Shown: piece after piece, positions 1 through 9,473 of the stretch | Layout: every line of letters begins with the position of its first letter | Numbering within the stretch: the stretch's first letter is position 1 | Source: Peptoniphilaceae bacterium | GTDB lineage: Bacteria > Bacillota > Clostridia > Tissierellales > Peptoniphilaceae | Assembly (NCBI GenBank): GCA_910589545.1 | Contig: CAJUSY010000023.1 | Coordinates: forward strand, 150,855 to 214,854 | DNA: 64,000 bases | Direction: 5' to 3' | The notes under the pieces: generated by a model | Told to the model about the DNA's origin: nothing | Database searches by the model: none | The model's input: the letters and a program-made list of their open reading frames with translations, nothing else | Made by a program: the position numbers and the translations under genes

Positions 1-50
1 TAGAAATCAATAATTTCAGAGATTGCGATGTTCGTGCATAAAGTTTTCAA
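1..50. repeat. Right half of a palindromic intergenic element, cut by window edge
   Basis: The first bases contain the right-arm signature of the dispersed element described below (TTCGTGCA followed by an element-specific end). The left half would lie outside the window, so this copy cannot be folded here. Confidence 0.45.
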
Positions 51-83
51 TTTTATCGTTCCTTACTTAAAAGATTTTCAAAT

Positions 84-257
84 ATAGCAAACATTCATGC
101 TAAGAATATCATACGGATGAAATTGCTTTGGTTTCAAATCGAAAAAATCCGTCAAAAATTTGACCGCGTAAGCGAAGCGTGCTTCAAATTTTAGGATTTT
201 AAGATTTAGAAATCAACAATTTCAGTAGTCTAGATATTCGTGCATGAAGTTTGCTAT
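84..257. repeat. Palindromic intergenic element, copy A
   Basis: The outer arms are ATAGCAAACATTCATGC (84-100) and, on the other strand, ATAGCAAACTTCATGC (242-257). The inner arms are AAAATCC/GGATTTT and AAAATTTGA/TCAAATTTT. The internal blocks AAGAATATCATACGGA and GTAGTCTAGATATTCGTGCA are shared with the other copies. It lies downstream of the surface-protein gene at 300-2333 and its terminator. No coding potential is seen. Confidence 0.75.
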
Positions 258-261
258 TACT

Positions 262-296
262 ATAAATAAAAAATGGTCCCTATAAAAGAGACCATT
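262..296 (-). terminator. Rho-independent terminator of the C39-like surface protein gene
   Basis: On the minus strand a 9-bp stem (AATGGTCTC with GGGACCATT, one G-U pair) is followed by TTTTTTATTT, directly after the stop codon at 300. Confidence 0.85.
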
Positions 297-299
297 CAT

Positions 300-2333
300 C
301 TATCTTACTACTACTGCCATTCTTCTTGACAAGTAATTTTCTGCTAATTCTGAATATGATTTTGTAATTTCGTATGAATACCATGGATCTGCAAATGTAA
401 ATCTGTTTGTTTTTGGATTGTATCCATTGATACAAATTCCGTGGTTATTTGCGAAAAATCTCTTTCCGTAAACATTTGTTGACCATTTTGGTTTTTCCCA
501 TCTCAACGTTCCGTAGTACATAATTGCGTTACCATTTTGAAGTTCTGCAACTATATCTCTCATGCTTGAACCAGAAATATTTTCTGCCTTACCATTTGCA
601 AATCTATTCGCAAATTTAGTCATTGGTTCTGGATTCATATATGTCGCCATAACTCTTGTGTGGTAATATTCGTCCCAAACGTAAGGATTCTTTGAAAAAC
701 CAGTGTTGTTATTGTTAGTGTTCATTGGAAGTTGATTCAAAAATTCGTTGTAAGTGTATTCCAATGCATAACCTTTTGCTTGCAATGCGTGATACATTGC
801 TGTTGGTTCACAACCTATTGGCGCTGCTTTTTGTTTAATTCCACGTTGAGATTTTGGTGTGATTTGGTTCATTATATTTGGAACTGTAATGTGAACTGGA
901 GCAAAATCTTTTGGATTGTAGTATTTGAATCCTTCTGGTCTTACCCATCCGCTAATTCCGTTGAATGATAAGTTAACCCATTTATCTTCGACTTTAACAA
1001 CCTTCAAAATCTTATTAACTGCAACATCAATAACTTTTTTCGCTTGATCCTTCATATCAGCTAACAAAGAAACTGCTTTGTTGTTAACGACGTAATCTTT
1101 TAGTCTGAATATAAATCTATCTGTGTTGTAAACTTTGATTAAATCCTTCTTTAATAAAGCATTCTTAATATTTGTGTAGCAATCATCAGAAATTGATTTT
1201 TCGCCACCAAATACGTATGATTTTTCTTCTACATTTAAACCTTTCAAGTAGTTTTCATGAGTTTGAGTTTTGTTAGAAGAATTTGCTTCTTTTTCCAATT
1301 GAATGTTATCTTTTGGAACTAAAACAATTGGAGCATCGATTTTTTGGCTAACTGGAGCTGCTGCTAATGCATCTGCATACACTTCTCCAGTTGTAAATAT
1401 AGCTTTTTTGGCGTTTGGATAAGCTATTTTGGATACTTCAACGCTTGTTTTGTATCTGTCAGCTCCTGCAATTCTTGTGGATTTCAAATTAAGAATGCTG
1501 TCGATTTCTGCTTTTACAGAATCGCTAACGCTGTTAGTTCCACCTACGATATAACTTTTTAAAATCTTTGTCTTATCAATTGATAATAAATACTCTTTGA
1601 TTGATGTAGGTAGTACATCTTTTTGTACTAAAAGTATTGGAGATTTTATTTTGTTTGCAAGTCCAACAGAGCTCAAACTATCTGCATAATTTTCTCCACT
1701 AGCAAACACCAATGTGTCCGCATCTTTCTTGTTCTTTGCTAATTTTGCGTTGACAGCGTATCTGTCATGTCCGTCGATTCTTTCAACTTCAATTCCCATT
1801 TTTTTCAAAAATTCTTCAACATCTTTGCTGATTGTTTTTTCGCCACCAATGATGTGAACTTTTTTGATGTTTCTGTTCTTAAGTTGTTCTCTAGTTTTTT
1901 CGTTTAGCTTTGAACCTTCAGTGTACAAAATCGGCATCTTACCGTCAGTGATGTTCCCAGAGCTTATCGCATCTGCGAACACTTCGCTTGATGTAAGTAC
2001 AACTTCTTCTGTCTTTTCGAAAAACTCATCGTGAATCTTATTTGCAGATTCAAATCTGTCATATCCTTCGACTCTTTCAGCTACATTTTTGTCCGTAATA
2101 ACTTCCTTGTGTTCTTCCTTTTTTAGTTGTTCATTTGGTTGTTCTTCGTCCTTTTTTTCTGCTTGGTCAGCTTTTTCTGTAGAATTTTCTTGTTCTGAAC
2201 TATTTTCAGGATTTAATTGTTCGTCATTTATTTCAACTTTTGGTGAAATAATATTTTCTTCTTCGGCGTAACTAATTCCCGTTGTCATTGAGAATACTAA
2301 TAAAAAAGCTATCAATAACTTCTTTTTATTCAT
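300..2333 (-). CDS. Secreted CWB2-repeat protein with C39-like peptidase domain
   Basis: Predicted cell-surface protein of 677 residues. The start at 2333 is chosen because GGAGGAAGG lies just upstream and because it begins a good signal peptide (MNKKKLLIAFL..., cleavage near residue 23). A charged Glu/Lys/Gln-rich linker follows. Three CWB2 repeats (about residues 83-375) carry the R-x-(A/D)G-x-DR-Y and ADA(L/I) motifs typical of the PF04122 family, which attaches proteins non-covalently to the Gram-positive wall. A short SH3-like stretch (GWVRPEGF) precedes a C-terminal Peptidase_C39_2-like domain with GCEPTA (Cys508), NNHGICING (His631) and FADP (Asp649), a plausible Cys-His-Asp triad. By homology it may cut peptides or cell-wall cross-links. 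The substrate is unknown. A single-gene transcript is likely, given its own terminator. Confidence 0.85.
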   Translation of the reverse strand: MNKKKLLIAFLLVFSMTTGISYAEEENIISPKVEINDEQLNPENSSEQENSTEKADQAEKKDEEQPNEQLKKEEHKEVITDKNVAERVEGYDRFESANKIHDEFFEKTEEVVLTSSEVFADAISSGNITDGKMPILYTEGSKLNEKTREQLKNRNIKKVHIIGGEKTISKDVEEFLKKMGIEVERIDGHDRYAVNAKLAKNKKDADTLVFASGENYADSLSSVGLANKIKSPILLVQKDVLPTSIKEYLLSIDKTKILKSYIVGGTNSVSDSVKAEIDSILNLKSTRIAGADRYKTSVEVSKIAYPNAKKAIFTTGEVYADALAAAPVSQKIDAPIVLVPKDNIQLEKEANSSNKTQTHENYLKGLNVEEKSYVFGGEKSISDDCYTNIKNALLKKDLIKVYNTDRFIFRLKDYVVNNKAVSLLADMKDQAKKVIDVAVNKILKVVKVEDKWVNLSFNGISGWVRPEGFKYYNPKDFAPVHITVPNIMNQITPKSQRGIKQKAAPIGCEPTAMYHALQAKGYALEYTYNEFLNQLPMNTNNNNTGFSKNPYVWDEYYHTRVMATYMNPEPMTKFANRFANGKAENISGSSMRDIVAELQNGNAIMYYGTLRWEKPKWSTNVYGKRFFANNHGICINGYNPKTNRFTFADPWYSYEITKSYSELAENYLSRRMAVVVR

Positions 2334-2386
2334 ACCTTCCTCCTTAACAAAAATTATACCACATATCGAGGAAGTAATATCATTTT

Positions 2387-4222
2387 CTATACGTAAATTT
2401 CCGCTTGTGCATCCCACAATTTTTTGTACATTCCGTTCTTGATTATTAAGCTGTCGTGATCTCCTATTTCAGCAATTTCTCCCTTATCGAACACAATAAT
2501 TTTGTCGGAGAATTTGCAACTAGATAACCTATGAGATATAAAAATCGCAGTTCTGTCTTTGATTATTTCTCCCAATTTCTCGTAAATTTCAGCTTCACTT
2601 ATAGGGTCAAGGCTCGCAGTCGGTTCATCCAATATCAAGAACGGACTGTCTTGGTACAATGCTCTTGCAATGGCGATTTTTTGTTCTTGACCTTTGGAAA
2701 CGCTGATTCCATTTTCGTCGATATCTTTGTACAGATAAGTGTCTAACCCTTTGTCCCATTTTCGAACATCGTCGTACATTCCAACATCTTTAAGTGATTG
2801 AATTACTTTTTCTTCGTCGTAATCCATTCCTGAAGCGATATTTTGCGCCAATGGATATGCGAACAAATTAAAATCTTGGAACACAACTGAGAATATTTTC
2901 AAATACTCATCGTATCTGTATTTTTTGATGTTAATTCCATTCAACAAGATTTCCCCTTCAGTGACATCGTAAAATCTAATCAACAACTTCACAAATGTAG
3001 TCTTGCCACAACCGTTTTGCCCTACAATCGCCAATTTTTTCCCAAGGTCGAATTTCAAATTGATATTTTTCAATACCCAATTGTCAGTTCCAGGATATTT
3101 GAAGCTGACATTTTTGAATTCAACTTCGTATTTTTTGTCGGATCTTTTTTCCGTAGTCAAACTTCCATTGTAAAATTCCGATTTTTTGTGCAAATAATCC
3201 ATCGTAAGTTCTGCGTACGGAGTGTTACCTTTGTACAATGCAACTCCTTCCAAGAATTTCGACAAATTACTCGTAAAATTTATCAAACTTCCCAAATATT
3301 GACTGAGCATTCCGATTGAAATAGCTCCAAGCAACGATTTGGATACTACGACAAGATAAATCAACAAAACTTGTAATTTAGAGAAAAATTCGCTGAGTAT
3401 TTTGTATGTGACACCTTCTGTCGACATAATTCTGTCAAAAACTCCACCAGGATTGAAAATCCCACATTCATTAAGCATATTAGATGCAATGTTATATTGA
3501 CTATACATTCTAGTATCAAGCATTCTATATTGATCTCTCATCCTAGAACAATAAAATGTGAATACCCTGTTTCCAAATTTTCCTTCTTCATTTATTTTAT
3601 GCCAAATTTCAAATTGTTTTCCGTTAATTTTCTGTGAAATCCACGATAAAAATACAACAACTACAATCAACAAAACATTTATCCAGACGCTATTCAGAAA
3701 CGAAAAACTTTCTGGTGCATTCCAGCTTGTAATGAGAAATTGATACGACAACACCAAACTACCTATCATCGCCAATAAAGACTCCAATATCATATCGTAT
3801 GCGTAAAGAACTCTTATAATTCCGAATTCACCGAAGTTTATGTTTTGTTCTATATTCGATTTTTCTCCAATAATTTCTGTGTCTTGGGATTGTTTGTAAT
3901 CCAATTCATTGTATTTTTCGGATAAAATGTGGAAAAATATCTCGTATTTCTTGTCATTGTATGTGTTTTGGATTTTATTCGTCAAAGCAAGAATTATTTG
4001 AATGAAAAACACTGACAACAACGCAATTACTGCCCATTTACCTACAAATTGTACAGGCATCTTGTTGACGATTCCATCTATCATTCTAGCAGATGCGTAA
4101 ATACTAATTAAAGGAAAAATTGCAGAGAATAAACAGTTAAGAGTGTAGTTGATGATAAGTTTTTTGTAATTTTTCCACAAAACACTCCAAGTATCTTTGA
4201 ATAGTTTAAGATTCTTTTGCAT
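2387..4222 (-). CDS. ABC exporter half-transporter, second gene of a pair
   Basis: Membrane exporter subunit of 611 residues. An N-terminal transmembrane domain with about six segments (residues 1-320) is fused to a C-terminal ATPase. The start at 4222 has GGGAGG six bases upstream; an in-frame start farther upstream lacks one. The ATPase has Walker A GQNGCGKTT, Walker B FLILDEPTASLDP and a degenerate signature (VSKGQE in place of LSGGQ). It overlaps the preceding gene by 17 bases, so the two are translationally coupled and probably form a heterodimer with one non-canonical ATP site. The substrate cannot be told from sequence. The adjacent LytTR regulator suggests a peptide or antimicrobial. 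Confidence 0.9.
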   Translation of the reverse strand: MQKNLKLFKDTWSVLWKNYKKLIINYTLNCLFSAIFPLISIYASARMIDGIVNKMPVQFVGKWAVIALLSVFFIQIILALTNKIQNTYNDKKYEIFFHILSEKYNELDYKQSQDTEIIGEKSNIEQNINFGEFGIIRVLYAYDMILESLLAMIGSLVLSYQFLITSWNAPESFSFLNSVWINVLLIVVVVFLSWISQKINGKQFEIWHKINEEGKFGNRVFTFYCSRMRDQYRMLDTRMYSQYNIASNMLNECGIFNPGGVFDRIMSTEGVTYKILSEFFSKLQVLLIYLVVVSKSLLGAISIGMLSQYLGSLINFTSNLSKFLEGVALYKGNTPYAELTMDYLHKKSEFYNGSLTTEKRSDKKYEVEFKNVSFKYPGTDNWVLKNINLKFDLGKKLAIVGQNGCGKTTFVKLLIRFYDVTEGEILLNGINIKKYRYDEYLKIFSVVFQDFNLFAYPLAQNIASGMDYDEEKVIQSLKDVGMYDDVRKWDKGLDTYLYKDIDENGISVSKGQEQKIAIARALYQDSPFLILDEPTASLDPISEAEIYEKLGEIIKDRTAIFISHRLSSCKFSDKIIVFDKGEIAEIGDHDSLIIKNGMYKKLWDAQAEIYV

Positions 4223-6008
4223 TGTAGTCCTCCCTGTAATATTTCGCTTGAGTGTCGAACAAATACTTGTACGTTCCACCTTTTTCCATCAATTCCTCGT
4301 GAGTTCCACGCTCTTCAATTCCCTTATTTCCAATCAACAAAATGTAATCGCAAAATCTCGTCGAAGCCATTCTATGAGAAATAAAAATTGATGTGTGATT
4401 TTGGGTAAGTTCGTTGTATTTGTTGTACAAATCCCTCTCTGCCAATGGATCAAGAGCTGCCGTCGGCTCATCCAATATCAAAAACTTATAATTTCTGTAC
4501 AAAGCTCTTGCAAGAAGTAGCTTTTGTGTTTCCCCTCCTGATAAAACCGGTGAATCTTGGTAGATGTATTTTTCAATCGTGTTGAATACTCCTTTTGGAA
4601 ATTCCTTAACCTTGTCGTAAAGGCCTGCCAATTTCAACACTTCTTCCACACCTTCCACATCATCTGTGGTTTTTGATTGAGTTACATTCATGTAAATTGT
4701 TTCCGGCAATATCGAATAATCTTGGAACACCGCTGAGAAAATCTCGTAATATTTTCTTCTGTTGAGTTCTCTCAAATCAATTCCATTGACAAGCACACGA
4801 CCCTCTGTTGGATCCAAAAATCCTATCAAAAGTTTGATCAGCGTAGTTTTACCAGAGCCGTTAAGTCCAACTACAGCTACCTTTTCTTGTGGATTGACTT
4901 GGAAGTTCACATTCTTCAATACATATTCGTCACTACCAGGATATTTATATCCCACATTTTCGAATTTTATCGTAATATCCTCATCTGAATTTAATTCGAT
5001 TCCTCCATCCTTTTTGAACTTTTCTTCCAAATCTACAAACTCTCTTACAGTTGCGATGTCCTTCGCTTCCATAAAAAGCACACTGAGAAAATTGAACAAT
5101 CTTTGAACATCGTAGCCGAATTTTGTTTGTGCAGAAAAAGCCAACAAGAACATACTTGCATCGATCTTGCCATTGACTGCAAAATTTATCAAATAATAAT
5201 ATGTAACGGAATTTCTCAAAAGGTTGAACACGCAATCCAAGAAATCTGCCATCAACATTTTGTTGCCCATTTTGTTCAAGAAATCATCGTACAACACAAA
5301 AACGCTGTCGTAAATATCGTCCAGCCAATTTCCAAGTCCGAACATTCTGATATCTTTTGCGTATTCTTGACTGCTCACTGAATAAATGTAGTTGAATTCC
5401 TTCTCAAATTTAGCCTGAGTTTTCCTATTATCGTACTTCCATTGTTTAAGTTTTTTGGAATACAGAAAACTAATCAAACTAGCGATAATCGACACCAAAA
5501 TTATGAAAATAGGAAGCCTTGCAAGTAAAATCAAATACACACTTGTGCTGATTAGTAAATACAAAACGTCTTTCATCGTAATCCAGATATGTTCTGTAGC
5601 TTTATCATTTCCTTCTAAGTTTACGTTCGCCTTTTCGGATAAATCCAACACATTCTTGTCCAAAGTCATCTCGTAATCCATCGACAAGAATTTTTCTATA
5701 CATTGATTCATCAAAATACTTCTTATGTAGATTTTCTTGGACAATATTCTCAAATCCAACGACTCTTTTGTCGCTGAACAGACGAATATCAAGACCGCAA
5801 ACACAACAACAGTAAGCATAATTGTTGTGAAATCTTGTGAGTTTTCAACCATTTTGATAATTTGTGGAGTAAAGTACAACTGTAAAATATCAATTCCAGC
5901 AGTCGTGATAGCCATAATTATCAGCATGAAAATCAAACTTTTTTGGTTGTCCCATGCAAGATTGAACATAAATTTTATATTATCATTTGTAGAATATTTT
6001 TTCTTCAT
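4206..6008 (-). CDS. ABC exporter half-transporter, first gene of a pair
   Basis: 600-residue exporter subunit with an N-terminal membrane domain and a C-terminal ATPase. Walker A is GLNGSGKTT, the signature is LSGGETQK and Walker B is FLILDEPTAALDP, so this half has an intact catalytic set, unlike its partner. GGGAGG lies five bases before the ATG. Between this gene and the upstream kinase gene there are two 19-bp direct repeats with 21-bp spacing, the arrangement expected of LytTR-type binding sites. Its expression is therefore likely controlled by the regulator at 6761-7456. It is probably a drug, peptide or lipid exporter; the cargo is unknown. Confidence 0.9.
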   Translation of the reverse strand: MKKKYSTNDNIKFMFNLAWDNQKSLIFMLIIMAITTAGIDILQLYFTPQIIKMVENSQDFTTIMLTVVVFAVLIFVCSATKESLDLRILSKKIYIRSILMNQCIEKFLSMDYEMTLDKNVLDLSEKANVNLEGNDKATEHIWITMKDVLYLLISTSVYLILLARLPIFIILVSIIASLISFLYSKKLKQWKYDNRKTQAKFEKEFNYIYSVSSQEYAKDIRMFGLGNWLDDIYDSVFVLYDDFLNKMGNKMLMADFLDCVFNLLRNSVTYYYLINFAVNGKIDASMFLLAFSAQTKFGYDVQRLFNFLSVLFMEAKDIATVREFVDLEEKFKKDGGIELNSDEDITIKFENVGYKYPGSDEYVLKNVNFQVNPQEKVAVVGLNGSGKTTLIKLLIGFLDPTEGRVLVNGIDLRELNRRKYYEIFSAVFQDYSILPETIYMNVTQSKTTDDVEGVEEVLKLAGLYDKVKEFPKGVFNTIEKYIYQDSPVLSGGETQKLLLARALYRNYKFLILDEPTAALDPLAERDLYNKYNELTQNHTSIFISHRMASTRFCDYILLIGNKGIEERGTHEELMEKGGTYKYLFDTQAKYYREDYNAKES

Positions 6009-6058
6009 AATTACCTCCCAATAATATATTAACCGAAATATTCTCGTATTTACGTTTT

Positions 6059-6098
6059 AGGGATAAGCATATCAAAAACAGGGATGACTATATCAAAA
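6059..6098 (-). promoter_or_regulatory. Direct repeats, likely LytTR regulator sites for the ABC exporter
   Basis: AGGGATAAGCATATCAAAA (6059-6077) and AGGGATGACTATATCAAAA (6080-6098), read on the plus strand, match at 16 of 19 positions and start 21 bp apart, two helical turns. LytTR regulators are known to bind paired direct repeats with about this spacing. They sit 50-90 bp upstream of the exporter start, and the distal repeat overlaps the 3' end of the kinase gene. Confidence 0.6.
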
Positions 6099-6753
6099 TT
6101 TCCGTCGTAAAAGCATTGTCCTCTGAATTTCTGTTGATGTAACCGTCGTATTTGTCGACGATTTCGTCGATGCTGATAAGTCCCAGACCTCTGTTCTCGC
6201 CCTTTGTCGATTTGAAAATTCTGCCAAACTTCTCCTGTTTTCTGCTACTTGTCTTGTTAGTAAATGAAATGTACAATTTATTTCCCTTCATATCCATATA
6301 AATCCTGATAAATCTGTCCTCTGCTGGTAAATTTCTCACCGATTCAATCGCATTGTCGAACAAATTCCCAATAATCGTCGCCAAATCGATATCTTTTATA
6401 TCCAAAATATTTGAAATCTTGCAGTCGGCGATGCATTTTATATTTTCATTAGTCGCCATAGTTATTTTGGAATTCAAAATAGCATCCGCCATCCTATTTC
6501 CAGTTCTAATCACAGGTGCTATTGAATGCAAATTCTCATCCAAATTATCCAAGTAGTTCTTGATAGATTCCATATCATTTTCAGCAACAAAAGAGCGCAA
6601 AGTTTGTAGGTGATTTCTGTAATTGTGGCGAAATTTTCTGATATCACGATACATATTCTCCACTTCTTGATAATGAGTGTTCAACAGTTGTTGTTGATAT
6701 TCAAAAATATCTTTTTTCGAAAATAAAATCCTAATTTTACTCAAAAATCTCAT
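6088..6753 (-). CDS. GHKL sensor histidine kinase lacking a membrane sensor domain
   Basis: 221-residue kinase core of the AgrC/LytS-like class (HPK10). The H-box is FRHNYRNHL, with His43 as the likely phosphorylated residue. The N-box is NLFDNAIESV and a glycine-rich lid is present (GENRGLGL). Members of this class usually have five to seven membrane segments before the H-box. Here only about 40 residues precede it and none is membrane-spanning. The regulator ends seven bases upstream, so there is no room for a lost N-terminus. It may sense a cytoplasmic signal, work with the exporter as its sensor, or be a truncated gene. Confidence 0.85.
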   Translation of the reverse strand: MRFLSKIRILFSKKDIFEYQQQLLNTHYQEVENMYRDIRKFRHNYRNHLQTLRSFVAENDMESIKNYLDNLDENLHSIAPVIRTGNRMADAILNSKITMATNENIKCIADCKISNILDIKDIDLATIIGNLFDNAIESVRNLPAEDRFIRIYMDMKGNKLYISFTNKTSSRKQEKFGRIFKSTKGENRGLGLISIDEIVDKYDGYINRNSEDNAFTTEILI

Positions 6754-6760
6754 ATCTCAC

Positions 6761-7456
6761 CTAATAAAACTCAATAATTTTTCTGTTAAGCTCGTTGAAC
6801 TTCGCATTTGACAACAAAAATTTGCTATCATCTTCCAACAAAACATAATCCTTCTTTGTTTCTGCGATTTTTTCAATATTAATAATTTCCGAACGACTCA
6901 CCTTGAAAAATCTATCGTCCAACATATCCATAAGTTGCGTCAACGTCATCCTAATTCTGTAACTTTTATTTTGTGCGAAAATATCCACGTAATTTTTGTC
7001 CGAAATACAACTGAAGATATCCTTCAACGAAATCTTCGTATTAATCCCGTCGTCCTTTACGATAATGAACTTTTCCTTGTTGTTCATTTGACTAGTAGCC
7101 TTGTCCAAAAGCTCGAAAAGTTTCTCTTTTTTTATAGGCTTAATCAAAAAATTCAAAGCATTGACATCATATCCGTATCCGATATATTCTGGATAACCAC
7201 TTATGAAAATAATCTGAATATCAGAATTTTTCTCACGAATTCTCTTGGATAATTCCACGCCATTAATTTTTTTCATCTCAACATCCAACAACAAAATATC
7301 TATATAATCATTTTCATCGTAATTGAATATAAAATTCTCACCAGATGTAAAAAGCTTAGTCTTCAAATCGATTTTGTTTACATCCGCCCATTCTTCACAG
7401 TATTTCTTATACAAATTTCTTATATTTTCTTCGTCATCTACGATTGCAATATTCAT
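6761..7456 (-). CDS. LytTR-family response regulator
   Basis: 231-residue regulator. The receiver domain (residues 1-120) begins MNIAIVDDEE, has Asp58 in LLLDVEM as phospho-acceptor and Lys in FLIKPIK. The C-terminal half is a LytTR DNA-binding domain (residues ~135-231: RSEIINIEKI, ending NRKIIEFY). The start at 7456 is preferred because it begins the conserved receiver strand and has GAGGTG upstream; a longer frame reaches back to 7528 without support. It is the first gene of an apparent regulator-kinase-exporter set, and the likely target is the direct-repeat pair at 6059-6098. Confidence 0.9.
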   Translation of the reverse strand: MNIAIVDDEENIRNLYKKYCEEWADVNKIDLKTKLFTSGENFIFNYDENDYIDILLLDVEMKKINGVELSKRIREKNSDIQIIFISGYPEYIGYGYDVNALNFLIKPIKKEKLFELLDKATSQMNNKEKFIIVKDDGINTKISLKDIFSCISDKNYVDIFAQNKSYRIRMTLTQLMDMLDDRFFKVSRSEIINIEKIAETKKDYVLLEDDSKFLLSNAKFNELNRKIIEFY

Positions 7457-7500
7457 AACACACCTCTGTCTTATTTTATCACAACAAATTGTTTTCAAAT

Positions 7501-7533
7501 AAAAAAAGCTACTGACACCAAGTGCCAATAGCT
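7501..7533 (-). terminator. Rho-independent terminator of galU
   Basis: Minus-strand stem AGCTATTGGCAC / GTGTCAGTAGCT (12 bp including two G-U pairs) with loop TTG is followed by TTTTTTTA. It separates galU from the two-component genes, which therefore need their own promoter in the 45 bp between. Confidence 0.85.
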
Positions 7534-7538
7534 AATAA

Positions 7539-8402
7539 TTATTTTTCTCGTAAAAACTCCAACAATTCGTCCTTTATTTTCTCATCATGAAGTGCAAAAT
7601 CAACCGTAGCCTTCACAAACCCAAGCTTGTTACCGACATCGTATCTTTTTCCAATAAAATCATACGCAATCATCTTGCGTTTTTCTGCAAGCTTGTTCAA
7701 AGCATCAGTCAATTGAATTTCGTTATTCTTGCCAGGTTTTGTTTCGTGAAGAATCGGAAAAATATCTGGCGTTACAATGTATCTTCCAAGAATTGCCAAG
7801 TTAGTTGTAGCCTCACTGCGGCTTGGTTTTTCCACCAACGACTCAACCTCAGTAATTCTATCCGAAGTCTTCACACCATTCACAATCCCGTACTTATCAA
7901 CATCTTCCCACGAAACTTCTTGCACACCCAAAATCGGAGACTGTTCAGTCTCGTAAATATCCACCATTTGTTTGATACAAGGAAGCTCATCAGAAGTATT
8001 GTAGATAATATCATCTCCCAACAAAATCGCAAAAGGCTCATCACCAACAAAACTTTCCGCGTATTTTATCGCATCACCAAGCCCGTTTTTCTTCTTTTGC
8101 CTAATCGTGTAGATGTTCGCCATCTTCGAAAGCTCGTGAATTTCTCGTGATATCTGTGAAGACTTCTTGTTCAATTCGTATTCCAATTCGAAATTCACAT
8201 CAAAATAATCCTCGATAGATCCCTTATCCTTGCTTATAATAATCAAAATATCCGTAATTCCGGAATCCACAACCTCCTTTACAATATGATGCAAAGTTGG
8301 TTTGTCGTAGATTGGAAGCATCTCCTTCGGAACAGATTTCGATGCAGGAAGCATCCTCGTACCAAAACCCGCCGCAGGAATAACCGCTTTTCTTACCTTC
8401 AT
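7539..8402 (-). CDS. galU: UTP--glucose-1-phosphate uridylyltransferase
   Basis: Makes UDP-glucose from UTP and glucose-1-phosphate in the cytoplasm, for capsule, glycolipid or teichoic-acid synthesis. The 287-residue protein has the nucleotidyltransferase signature near the N-terminus (AAGFGTRMLPASK, then PKEMLPI), the substrate motif EKP and the C-terminal YDVGNKLGF, all normal for the GalU family, and usual length. The ATG at 8402 is chosen because GAGGAG lies six bases upstream; a GTG two codons earlier overlaps that site. It stands alone between a repeat array and its terminator. Confidence 0.95.
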   Translation of the reverse strand: MKVRKAVIPAAGFGTRMLPASKSVPKEMLPIYDKPTLHHIVKEVVDSGITDILIIISKDKGSIEDYFDVNFELEYELNKKSSQISREIHELSKMANIYTIRQKKKNGLGDAIKYAESFVGDEPFAILLGDDIIYNTSDELPCIKQMVDIYETEQSPILGVQEVSWEDVDKYGIVNGVKTSDRITEVESLVEKPSRSEATTNLAILGRYIVTPDIFPILHETKPGKNNEIQLTDALNKLAEKRKMIAYDFIGKRYDVGNKLGFVKATVDFALHDEKIKDELLEFLREK

Positions 8403-8529
8403 TGTCACTCCTCGTGTTATAATTTTACGCCATAAATCATTTGTCTCTAATAATATTGTAACAAGAAATTGTGATTTTTGCTATAAGGGGGGGTGTAGGT
8501 CGCAAGATTGAGATTTCGTAAATGCTAAC

Positions 8530-8716
8530 AAAAAGTGGAAAACCGCTTTGCACGAATATCTGGCTTACGAAAATAAAAAAATCCTCACGCTTGTGCCCCT
8601 AAAATCTCAAGTGCGCCTTCGGCTGGCACGAGTGAGATTTTCACGGGTCACTTCGCTTGGATTTTTAGTTATTTTCTCCAGATGATATTCTTAGCAAAAC
8701 CGGTAATCCACTTTTT
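8530..8716. repeat. Palindromic intergenic element, copy B (reverse orientation)
   Basis: The outer arms are AAAAAGTGGAAAACCG and, on the other strand, AAAAAGTGGATTACCG. The inner arm AAAATCTCA pairs with TGAGATTTT. Relative to the other copies it is reversed. The arms end inside AT-rich DNA with no obvious target-site duplication. Confidence 0.75.
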
Positions 8717-8794
8717 ACGCGACACAGAATTTATTTCATTTTCTTCTACCACGTTATAATACTTTCCTATTTTTTAATTATTGTAGCACTCATA

Positions 8795-8966
8795 ATAAGC
8801 TTTTAACTAAGCGAGTCATCTGGAGAAAATTGTGTCAAATTCAACCGAAGAAATTCGTTAAAAAATTTCATTGTCTGAGTGCGTAGCACGAGTTTGAGAT
8901 TTTAGAATTTCGAGGTTAGAATTTGCCAATTTTCGTAAGCTAGACGATGCGTGTTACGACTTTTAT
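8795..8966. repeat. Palindromic element, copy C1
   Basis: The inner arms GAAATTC/GAATTTC are perfect. The second inner arm, AAAATTTCA with TGAGATTTT, is held by a G-U pair where copy C2 has a C-G pair. The outer arms are ATAAGCTTTTAACTAAGC and, on the other strand, ATAAAAGTCGTAACACGC. Confidence 0.7.
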
Positions 8967-9071
8967 TCATTACATTTGTGTAGCGACAAATTTCCTTGTC
9001 TGAGTGTTCGTACAAATCAGTTTTCTACCTTTCTCCCATTATAAAACTTGCCTATTTTTTGTAGCACCCTA

Positions 9072-9243
9072 ATAAGCTTTTAACTAAGCGAGTCATCTGG
9101 AGAAAATTGTGTCAAATTCAATCGAAGAAATTCGTTAAAAAATCTCATTGTCTGAGTGCGTAGCACGAGTTTGAGATTTTAGAATTTCGAGATTAGAATT
9201 TGCCAATTTTTGTAAGCCAGACGATGCGTGTTACGACTTTTAT
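9072..9243. repeat. Palindromic element, copy C2
   Basis: Nearly identical to C1, with perfect AAAATCTCA/TGAGATTTT and GAAATTC/GAATTTC inner arms. The central GTGCGTAGCAC hairpin is kept. Confidence 0.7.
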
Positions 9244-9473
9244 TCATTACATTTGTGTAGCGACAAATTTCCTTGTCTGAGTGTTCGTGCAAATCAGTTT
9301 TCTACCTTTCTCCCATTATAAAACTTGCCTATTTTTTTGATATCTTTTATATTACTCTTTTTATCCTTGTAGATATACAAAATCAGTTTTATGATTTACT
9401 ACGAAAATATATAGTCTTGGCAATCTCATCTCCTTCTCCCGTCTTAAAGCTTGTCTATTTTTTTGCTGCATCC

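Noticed and set aside
84..257. Palindromic elements as ordinary MITEs with target duplications
   Set aside because: I found no consistent target-site duplication and no matching transposase in the window, and the variable but self-complementary ends do not fit a fixed transposase recognition end. Mobility remains possible through another mechanism.
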